The notes under the pieces are model-generated. The model was not told the origin of the DNA, did not search any database, and worked only from the letters and a program-made list of their open reading frames with translations. From contig DGQJ01000155.1 of the NCBI GenBank assembly GCA_002389705.1, positions 10,304-18,200 of the forward strand: DNA of 7,897 nucleotides, in the 5' to 3' direction. Shown here in pieces: positions 1 to 4,640 of this stretch (position 1 is its first letter; each line of letters opens with the position of its first letter). This stretch comes from Bacteroidales bacterium UBA4417. GTDB lineage: Bacteria > Bacteroidota > Bacteroidia > Bacteroidales > UBA4417. Position numbers and translations under genes: made by a program.

Positions 1-194
1 TCGAACTGGTGGTAAAAACCGGTCGATTTTTTCTGGATAGGATAAGCCAACTTGCGAAGGCCCCAGTTGTCGGAGTTAATAATTGTAGCGCCTTTATCAG
101 TAAGGAACTTCTGGAATTTGCTTACCGTTTCCTTCATCTGTTCATCAGATAAAACGGGAGTCATAATGAAAACGGCTTCGTACTGTCTAATCAT
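1..194 (-). CDS. rpsF: 30S ribosomal protein S6, N-terminal part (cut by window edge)
   Basis: S6 is a small-subunit ribosomal protein that binds 16S rRNA together with S18. Only the first 64 codons lie in the window; the rest continues beyond position 1. The translation opens [19 protein letters not shown] and later reads [19 protein letters not shown] (residues 43-61). This is the classic S6 pattern: the first beta strand, the acidic helix and the conserved GxRKLAYPI/K segment. The ATG at 192-194 is preceded by an AAAGGA-like stretch 6-12 bases upstream, one of the few recognisable ribosome binding sites here. A strong promoter lies about 50 bases upstream. In most Bacteroidota rpsF is followed by rpsR and rplI, which would lie off the left edge; that is expectation, not seen here. 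Confidence 0.96.
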   Translation of the reverse strand, partial: MIRQYEAVFIMTPVLSDEQMKETVSKFQKFLTDKGATIINSDNWGLRKLAYPIQKKSTGFYHQF

Positions 195-246
195 TTGTTT
201 TCCTTTTAATTAGTGATTTTACTATGTGATTTTTACAAATGGAGTG

Positions 247-276
247 CAAAGGTACAAATTCTTTTTAAGTAACCAA
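247..276 (-). promoter_or_regulatory. Bacteroidota-type promoter of rpsF
   Basis: Read on the minus strand, TTG (276-274) is followed after 19 bases by TACCTTTG (254-247). This is a perfect match to the -33 TTG / -7 TAnnTTTG promoter used by the primary sigma factor of Bacteroidota. Transcription would start near 240-243, giving rpsF a leader of about 45-50 bases. The same TACCTTTG octamer with the same 19-base spacing precedes the tRNA-Glu gene in this window. Confidence 0.8.
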
Positions 277-286
277 CAAGTCGTTA

Positions 287-299
287 GATAATTATTATC
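287..299. repeat. 13-base A/T-rich palindrome upstream of the rpsF promoter
   Basis: GATAAT-T-ATTATC is a perfect dyad centred at 293. Its inner edge lies about 11 bases upstream of the -33 element of the rpsF promoter. The position would suit a protein-binding site acting on that promoter, but A/T-rich palindromes arise easily by chance in intergenic DNA like this, so the role is unproven. Confidence 0.3.
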
Positions 300-364
300 G
301 AGTTTGGTTTTTCTCATGTTAAATTCATTATACTTGAAACGGTAATTATACAACACAAGCTTTT

Positions 365-1564
365 TTAGAAAATCCGAAACCCAATTATGAAAGAAGTTAC
401 CTGATATTCTGAGTGATAAGTGTACCTGCTAACAATATTCCGGGTTGAATTAATTCGTATTTCTGAACTGAGCCTCTTATAATTTACACCTATTCCAAAG
501 GCCAGGCAACTTTTAGTATCAATAATTATAGGTTTAGCTCCCTGGTAATAAAAAGTAATGGCTGAATTAAAATTCAGACCCGAATTAAATACATAGAATG
601 CATTTGTAAACATATTGAGCTTCTCATTTATGAAGACATAATACCGGAGCCCCAATGGAAATTCCAGCGACTGGTATTCTATTTCTGCATCTCCAAGATA
701 GTTTTCCGACTTCGAACTATAATGCTGATAGGAGGGTTCCAATACTATGCTCCATTTGCTTTTATTAACAGGTAGAATATATTCTCCTTCAATCCCAAGC
801 CTGTAATCAATCTCTTTACCAAATTCAGTGTTTTTATAGGGGGTGTCAGTAACTGAAAATGATGCCGACGACAACGTAAATCCTGAAGTGAACTTTAACC
901 TAAGCGGGCTTTTTGTGTCTTTGGCTTTAAATTCTTCTGTTGCACTGCCATTTGAATGGTTGTATGTGTTAAAATATTTTTTTAGTGCACTTTCCGAATA
1001 TTGAATATTTTCTACTGAACTTATTGAAGCATTTTCATGCCTGACATCATTCCAAAGTTGTTGCCGGAACCCATTGTTAGTTAATAAATATTTGTCATCA
1101 TCTGAAAGATATTCCTTATAAATTAATTGCCTGATGCTGGTATCAGCAAAAGAAGAATAGAAAAACCTGTACGTGGTTTGGTCCTCATACAAATAAAGTG
1201 ATGCTTTGCCTTCGATGAGTACTCTGAGAAACAACATCTCATACGACCATTCAGGACTGCTTTTGTTTGTTAGCTTAGATAATTCTCTCGAAGACCTGTC
1301 AATATTTGTTTCTACCCTGATAAATTTTGAATATTCGGCTATACTGAACTCTTTTATTGAAACTATTCCTGCTTTCTGTGGTTCAGCATTCCCGCTTGTT
1401 TTATATTCTATTTCTGTTGGACTGTTTTTCTGATCGTAATTTTTTATCAGGCAATCAATCCGCTGGTTGTTGTTGTTTATAAAATAGCCTTTTTCGAAAC
1501 CGATCTGAGCAAAGGTAATTTGGGCCAATACAATAAAGGAAAACATCAAACAGTTGATTTTCAT
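365..1564 (-). CDS. Exported outer-membrane beta-barrel protein, function unknown
   Basis: 399 residues from ATG at 1564 to TAA at 365. Residues 1-19 form a signal peptide (MKINC, a hydrophobic stretch, then ITFA before Q20) with no lipobox cysteine. Residues about 21-205 form a soluble-looking region opening FEKGYFINNNNQRIDCLI. Residues about 221-399 alternate polar and aromatic/hydrophobic residues like the strands of a small outer-membrane barrel, ending in the terminal phenylalanine of FIIGFRIF, as expected for insertion by the BAM machinery. The layout resembles Bacteroidota proteins with a conserved N-terminal 'KGY...N..I.CLI' region and an OMP_b-brl-type C-terminus; no function is known to me. 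There is no Shine-Dalgarno sequence and no convincing promoter in the 94 bases upstream. The gene is visibly richer in A/T and T/A-ending codons than wecB and radC beside it, which hints at a different history. It is probably monocistronic. Confidence 0.8.
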   Translation of the reverse strand: MKINCLMFSFIVLAQITFAQIGFEKGYFINNNNQRIDCLIKNYDQKNSPTEIEYKTSGNAEPQKAGIVSIKEFSIAEYSKFIRVETNIDRSSRELSKLTNKSSPEWSYEMLFLRVLIEGKASLYLYEDQTTYRFFYSSFADTSIRQLIYKEYLSDDDKYLLTNNGFRQQLWNDVRHENASISSVENIQYSESALKKYFNTYNHSNGSATEEFKAKDTKSPLRLKFTSGFTLSSASFSVTDTPYKNTEFGKEIDYRLGIEGEYILPVNKSKWSIVLEPSYQHYSSKSENYLGDAEIEYQSLEFPLGLRYYVFINEKLNMFTNAFYVFNSGLNFNSAITFYYQGAKPIIIDTKSCLAFGIGVNYKRLSSEIRINSTRNIVSRYTYHSEYQVTSFIIGFRIF

Positions 1565-1658
1565 AAGTATAAGATTATAAAAATGATATGATTTATTAAT
1601 TGCAAAATTGTCGACCGGCGTATAACCGGATTAATAAGCAAGTTTTAGTTAACAGAGA

Positions 1659-2813
1659 TTATACGCAAGGTTTGTTTACCAGCATTGTCCGGCAAATAAA
1701 TTCAGCCGCATGTCCATCGCCAAAAACATTCGGAAAGTCAAGCAAAGGATGGTCAATAAAATGCTGTACCGAATCAATAATTTTAGTTTTATCGGCATCA
1801 GCTATTATACCGGCTCCGTTTTCAATAACCTCTATCCACTCTGTTTCGGGGCGGGCCACCACCAACGGTTTTTTGAAAAAATAAGCTTCTTTCTGCACGC
1901 CACCAGAATCAGTAAGTATCAGTCTTGCATTTTTTTCAAGCATGATCATTTCGAGGTACGAAACCGGCGGTACCAGGTGGATGTTTTTGTTGCCTGACAA
2001 TCGGCTGAATAAGCCGGAAGGTAATTTGTTTTCAATAATTTTTGAAGTACGCGGATGCAACGGGATAACAACATCGAAGTGCATGTTTTCGGCAATATGG
2101 CACATGGCGCTGAAAATCTGCTCTAACCGTTCAGGAACATCGGTATTGTTATCGCGGTGTATGGTACAGAGCACGTATTTATTTTCCGATAGTTTAAGCT
2201 TTTGCATGATATCGGTTTTTTCGCCGGCTATTTCGCTAAAATACACCAGGTTGTCGAACATAATATCTCCGCAATGAAACACGCCTGGTTTATCGGCCGA
2301 AAAAGGAGCCTGGGCCCCGGTAACAAATCCTTCACGCTCAAGATTTTTTATTCCTGCCTGTGTTGGAACAAATAGCAGGGTAGAGGCGTGGTCGCACATG
2401 ATCCGGTTAATTTCCTCAGGCATACTTTTATTAAACGAGCGCAAACCTGCTTCGATATGTACTACCGGGATATGCATTTTGCTGGCAGCCATGGCTCCGG
2501 CCAGGGTTGAATTGGTGTCGCCATAAAGTACGATATAATCGGGGTTCTCGTCCAGAAGCACCTTTTCTATTCCCTGCAGCATCTGCGCGGTTTGTTTGCC
2601 GTGCGAAGCTGAACCAATATTGAGATTTATATGCGGATCAGGGATTCCTAATTCCTCGAAAAACACCTGCGACATATTGGCATCGTAATGTTGCCCGGTG
2701 TGAATAATAATTTCTGATATCTGGCTGGCGAAAAAATTTCTGATAGCTCGGCTGAGTGCGGCTGCTTTTATGATCTGGGGCCTGGCACCCACAACGGTAA
2801 CAATTTTAAGCAT
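1659..2813 (-). CDS. wecB: UDP-N-acetylglucosamine 2-epimerase (non-hydrolysing), WecB/WbpI family
   Basis: 384 residues from ATG at 2813. An in-frame TTG at 2816 directly before it would add one residue, but ATG is preferred. The enzyme inverts C2 of UDP-GlcNAc (to UDP-ManNAc) or of a related UDP-diacetamido-uronic acid, feeding capsule, O-antigen or other surface glycans in the cytoplasm. Two Rossmann-like halves (GT-B fold) are visible: GARPQIIKAA near residues 9-18, HTGQHYD at 38-44, YGDTNST with Asp99, HIEAGLRS with Glu121, MPEEINR with Glu134, IHR with His219, PLHPRT at 251-256 and TDSGGVQKEA at 301-310. These match the catalytic and UDP-binding positions known from E. coli WecB. The GARPQ start (E. 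coli has RPE) and the text around YDANMSQVFFEELGIP resemble the WbpI branch acting on UDP-GlcNAc(3NAc)A, so the substrate is open. Length is normal. It lies 70 bases after radC, same strand, with no other glycan gene in view. Confidence 0.93.
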   Translation of the reverse strand: MLKIVTVVGARPQIIKAAALSRAIRNFFASQISEIIIHTGQHYDANMSQVFFEELGIPDPHINLNIGSASHGKQTAQMLQGIEKVLLDENPDYIVLYGDTNSTLAGAMAASKMHIPVVHIEAGLRSFNKSMPEEINRIMCDHASTLLFVPTQAGIKNLEREGFVTGAQAPFSADKPGVFHCGDIMFDNLVYFSEIAGEKTDIMQKLKLSENKYVLCTIHRDNNTDVPERLEQIFSAMCHIAENMHFDVVIPLHPRTSKIIENKLPSGLFSRLSGNKNIHLVPPVSYLEMIMLEKNARLILTDSGGVQKEAYFFKKPLVVARPETEWIEVIENGAGIIADADKTKIIDSVQHFIDHPLLDFPNVFGDGHAAEFICRTMLVNKPCV

Positions 2814-2878
2814 CAAGTGTAATGATTATTTGAAATACTAAACTCCAGGAGTGCTATGCAGCATTTCCTGTGGTTGTG

Positions 2879-2907
2879 CAAATTTACATGATTCCTTCGT
2901 CTGCAAA
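2879..2907 (-). promoter_or_regulatory. Possible wecB promoter overlapping the end of radC
   Basis: On the minus strand TAAATTTG (2886-2879) is a perfect TAnnTTTG -7 element that includes the radC stop codon. TTTG (2907-2904) lies 17 bases upstream of it, within the last codons of radC. The spacing is two bases shorter than the 19 seen at the rpsF and tRNA promoters, so strength is uncertain. If used, it would give wecB its own transcript with a leader of about 60 bases, independent of radC. Confidence 0.4.
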
Positions 2908-3579
2908 GCTATAATAATTACCATCGCCAACAATAATATGATCGAGCACCGGAACATCGAGCACTACACCGGCTTCTTTCAGCTTTTTGGTTAACAGGAT
3001 ATCCGCATCGCTTGGGGTAAGCTGACCAGAGGGATGGTTGTGCCCTAAAATAATAGAAGTGGCATTGTGATCGAGTGCCAGCTTAAATACCCTTCGTTGG
3101 TCAACCACGGTGCCGGTTATTCCTCCATCGCTTATGCGTATAGTTTTCAGTACCTTGTTGGCCCGGTTCAGCAGTAGTATGCAGAAACTTTCGTAATTCA
3201 GGTCGCCAAGTTCTTTCTGAAAAAGGATAAATGCCGATCTACTGTCTTTCACCTGTGGTTTTTCCTGTGTTACAGTGGCAGCTCGTCTTCTGCCCAACTC
3301 CAGGGCGGCAGCAATGGTTATTGCTTTAGCCTCGCCGATACCCTTGTATTTTTGTAGGTCGTGTAAGGTTAGCCGGGCCAGTTCGGCAAAATTGTCGTTT
3401 ACATCGTTCATAATGCGTTTCGACAGTTCAACAGCTGATTCGTCGAGGTTTCCTGACCCGATGAGTATTGCTATTAACTCGGCATTGCTGAGTGCCGAAG
3501 GGCCCTTGTGTAAAAGTTTCTCGCGGGGTTTATCATCCTCAGCCCATTGTTTTATTGATAATTTCGATATTTTATCCAT
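2884..3579 (-). CDS. radC: RadC family protein (JAB/MPN domain)
   Basis: 231 residues, the usual length, from ATG at 3579 to TAA at 2884. The N-terminal UPF0758 region (residues 1-105) starts with the family signature around KPREKLLHKGPSALSNAEL (17-35) and contains a helix-hairpin-helix-like KGIGEAKA (79-86). The C-terminal JAB/MPN domain carries a complete JAMM zinc motif: Glu130, then His180-x-His182, Ser190 and Asp193 within GHNHPSGQLTPSDAD, followed by DHIIVGD (213-219). The motif looks capable of binding zinc, so a metallopeptidase-like activity is possible, but the substrate is unknown. The old 'DNA repair' name rests on an E. coli mutation (radC102) later assigned to recG. The gene lies downstream of rpsT, separated by a strong terminator, so it probably has its own start. 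A TAGTTTTG -7-like octamer occurs at 3630-3623 but lacks a well-placed -33 partner. Confidence 0.96.
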   Translation of the reverse strand: MDKISKLSIKQWAEDDKPREKLLHKGPSALSNAELIAILIGSGNLDESAVELSKRIMNDVNDNFAELARLTLHDLQKYKGIGEAKAITIAAALELGRRRAATVTQEKPQVKDSRSAFILFQKELGDLNYESFCILLLNRANKVLKTIRISDGGITGTVVDQRRVFKLALDHNATSIILGHNHPSGQLTPSDADILLTKKLKEAGVVLDVPVLDHIIVGDGNYYSFADEGIM

Positions 3580-3638
3580 ATTAAACCGAATTAAAACAAA
3601 GCAGATTAATGAGCTAAAAATACAAAACTAAATAAAAC

Positions 3639-3664
3639 AAAAAAGCCTCCGGGAGGAGGCTTTT
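3639..3664 (-). terminator. Intrinsic terminator after rpsT
   Basis: The arms 3645-3650 (gcctcc) and 3655-3660 (ggaggc) form a perfect 6-bp G/C stem with a 4-base loop, extended by four A-T pairs (3641-3644 with 3661-3664). Read on the minus strand it is followed by six T residues (3644-3639), the classical form of a rho-independent terminator. It begins 20 bases after the rpsT stop codon and separates rpsT from radC. The flanking T run on the other side would let it work weakly in the plus direction too, but no plus-strand gene ends here. Confidence 0.88.
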
Positions 3665-3683
3665 AAAAGTAAGTTTTTTTGGC

Positions 3684-3935
3684 TTAGAGCGCATTCACTT
3701 TTTTAGTGAGCTTCGATTTGAGGTTCGCAGCTTTATTTTTGTGAATGATACTTTTCTTTGCAAGTTTATCAATAAGAGAAACCAGCGAAGGCAGTTTTTC
3801 AGTAGCAACCGATTTGTCTTCTAATTCACGGAAACCTTTTATAGCATTACGCATAGTTTTTGCATAATAGCGGTTGCGAAGCCTTTTTTTGTCGTTTGCT
3901 CTGATCCTTTTGAGGGATGACTTATGATTTGCCAT
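3684..3935 (-). CDS. rpsT: 30S ribosomal protein S20
   Basis: 83 residues, typical for S20, from ATG at 3935. The sequence is strongly basic and helical. It begins [21 protein letters not shown], the hallmark S20 start, and ends with the conserved [17 protein letters not shown] segment (64-80). S20 binds 16S rRNA at the bottom of the small subunit and assembles early. The start codon lies only 24 bases after the 3' end of tRNA-Glu. With no room for a separate Bacteroidota promoter between them, the two are most likely one transcript. The 24-base spacer contains the palindrome ACTTTAAAGT (3942-3951) and no Shine-Dalgarno sequence. A strong terminator follows the gene. S20 represses its own translation in E. 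coli; whether that holds here cannot be told. Confidence 0.97.
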   Translation of the reverse strand: MANHKSSLKRIRANDKKRLRNRYYAKTMRNAIKGFRELEDKSVATEKLPSLVSLIDKLAKKSIIHKNKAANLKSKLTKKVNAL

Positions 3936-3959
3936 TGTTAAACTTTAAAGTGTTATTAG

Positions 3960-4031
3960 TAGTCCGTAGGGGAATCGAACCCCTGTTACCAGGATGAAAA
4001 CCTGACGTCCTAACCCCTAGACGAACGGACC
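3960..4031 (-). tRNA. tRNA-Glu (anticodon UUC)
   Basis: 72 bases that fold as a complete cloverleaf. The acceptor arms GGTCCGT / ACGGACT pair with a G-U at the first position. The D-arm lies within GTCT...GGAC. The anticodon stem TCAGG / CCTGG encloses the loop TTTTCAT, whose positions 34-36 are TTC, reading GAA and GAG. The T-stem AGGGG / CCCCT holds the loop TTCGATT. The discriminator is A (3960) and CCA is not encoded (CTA follows), so the tail must be added by the nucleotidyltransferase. It is the only tRNA for Glu in view and shares a promoter with rpsT. Confidence 0.95.
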
Positions 4032-4049
4032 TTCTCGTTTTTGAGGCTG

Positions 4050-4079
4050 CAAAGGTAATACTTTTTTTTAACCGGGCAA
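4050..4079 (-). promoter_or_regulatory. Promoter of the tRNA-Glu-rpsT unit
   Basis: On the minus strand, TTG (4079-4077) and TACCTTTG (4057-4050) are separated by 19 bases. This is a perfect Bacteroidota housekeeping promoter with the same -7 octamer and spacing as the one for rpsF. Transcription would start around 4043-4046, about 12-15 bases before the mature 5' end of the tRNA at 4031. It is the only good promoter for both tRNA-Glu and rpsT. Confidence 0.8.
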
Positions 4080-4174
4080 TAGTCGTGAAAAAAAAACGCA
4101 ATTTTTTTTCAATAATTTTTTAGATTATTTCTAAGCTATTGATTATTAGTCCGATGTATGTGATGCTTCTGGTA

Positions 4175-4203
4175 TTACCTTTGGCATCAGTGGACAAAGG
4201 TAA
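4175..4203. repeat. Inverted repeat of two opposed TACCTTTG (-7-like) elements
   Basis: TTACCTTTG (4175-4183) and CAAAGGTAA (4195-4203) are perfect 9-base arms around an 11-base spacer. Each arm contains, on its own strand, the exact octamer found as the -7 element of the rpsF and tRNA-Glu promoters. Neither has a TTG at the normal distance upstream (nearest candidates are about 30 bases away), so they are not ordinary promoters by sequence. The pair could be a regulator site, an RNA hairpin or a chance arrangement. Confidence 0.6.
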
Positions 4204-4429
4204 GGATAAAATGAATGGGCTATATTGAAAATCAAATTATTATGAATAATTATGCGGGATGCTGACGCCAAAATTGGGGGTTTGTATTTTTTTTAATTCC
4301 CGGCATAAACCATATGCAGCAATATTTACCATGGTTTTACTAAGATGCTGCCAACCAAAAATTTTCCCCATTTCCTCACCAAAATTTTATCACCATTGCA
4401 ATTAGCTATAAAGCCAGATTTTGTCGTAC

Positions 4430-4455
4430 AAAACAGATAGTTTATATTCTGTTTT
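4430..4455. promoter_or_regulatory. Candidate operator AAAACAGA-N10-TCTGTTTT
   Basis: Perfect 8-base inverted arms (4430-4437 and 4448-4455) around a 10-base A/T-rich centre. Such spacing puts the half-sites roughly 1.7 helical turns apart and suits a dimeric regulator. It lies about 100 bases upstream of the candidate promoters for the FadL-like gene. The binding protein is unknown. Confidence 0.4.
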
Positions 4456-4468
4456 AGAGAAAAATGAA

Positions 4469-4505
4469 TTGTTAACAAATTGTAGATATTTTGTTACATA
4501 TGTAA
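4469..4505. promoter_or_regulatory. Two adjacent perfect palindromes upstream of the FadL-like gene
   Basis: TTGTTAACAA (4469-4478, 10 bases) and TTACATATGTAA (4494-4505, 12 bases) are both perfect dyads, with centres about 26 bases apart. They sit 30-60 bases upstream of the candidate -33 elements, where an activator or repressor would act. The A/T-rich background makes such dyads cheaper than they look, so regulation is an inference. Confidence 0.35.
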
Positions 4506-4533
4506 AGTCTTGAATGAGTTGAGGTTCCGTAAG

Positions 4534-4591
4534 TTTGTAATGTACTGGTATTCAATTTTATTTGCAATTATCGAAAAATGTGTATATTTTG
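4534..4591 (+). promoter_or_regulatory. Overlapping candidate promoters of the FadL-like gene
   Basis: Two arrangements fit. In the first, TTTG (4534-4537) is followed after 19 bases by TTTATTTG (4557-4564), one mismatch from TAnnTTTG. In the second, TTTG (4561-4564) is followed after 18 bases by TATATTTTG (4583-4591), a -7-like element with one extra base between TA and TTTG. The TTTG at 4561-4564 would be the -7 end of the first and the -33 of the second. Leaders would be about 70 and 45 bases. I cannot tell which is used. Confidence 0.5.
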
Positions 4592-4640
4592 GCTGCTTCA
4601 AAATCTGCTATTGGCAAATTAATTAACCAAAACTGATCAA

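Larger units (their letters stand above)
4080..4640. other. Intergenic region between divergent tRNA-Glu-rpsT and the FadL-like gene
   Basis: No credible protein-coding frame or RNA gene was found on either strand; all frames are broken by stops within a few codons. The stretch is A/T-rich with long A and T runs (for example 4088-4096 and 4102-4109). In order it contains an inverted repeat of two opposed TACCTTTG elements (4175-4203), an A/T hairpin AATTATT-ATG-AATAATT (4235-4251), three palindromes (4430-4455, 4469-4478, 4494-4505) and two overlapping candidate promoters (4534-4591) for the FadL-like gene. Between 4252 and 4429 I see only short imprecise repeats such as two copies of CCAAAATTTT-like sequence (near 4354 and 4379). 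Confidence 0.6.

Noticed and set aside
327..351. Two minus-strand GTATAAT hexamer-like boxes 18 bases apart
   Set aside because: They look like sigma-70 -10 boxes of other phyla, but Bacteroidota promoters use TAnnTTTG; they are short direct repeats in A/T-rich DNA.
1603..1610. CAATTTTG on the minus strand as a -7 element for the beta-barrel gene
   Set aside because: One mismatch from TAnnTTTG and the nearest TTG is about 28 bases upstream, so the spacing does not fit.
1612..1632. Possible terminator between wecB and the beta-barrel gene (two CCGG tetramers)
   Set aside because: CCGG pairs with itself over only 4 bases with a 7-base loop and is not followed by a T run on the minus strand, so it is too weak to call.
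1600..2277. Several plus-strand open frames of 94-111 codons
   Set aside because: All overlap the wecB-type gene on the opposite strand, whose conserved motifs leave no doubt about the coding frame.
3275..3631. A 118-codon plus-strand open frame
   Set aside because: It is antisense to radC, rich in Ser/Arg/Leu as expected for a reversed reading, and has no family resemblance.
4235..4251. A/T-only hairpin AATTATT-ATG-AATAATT
   Set aside because: Seven A-T pairs give a very weak stem, and such dyads are frequent in this composition; no neighbouring element gives it a role.
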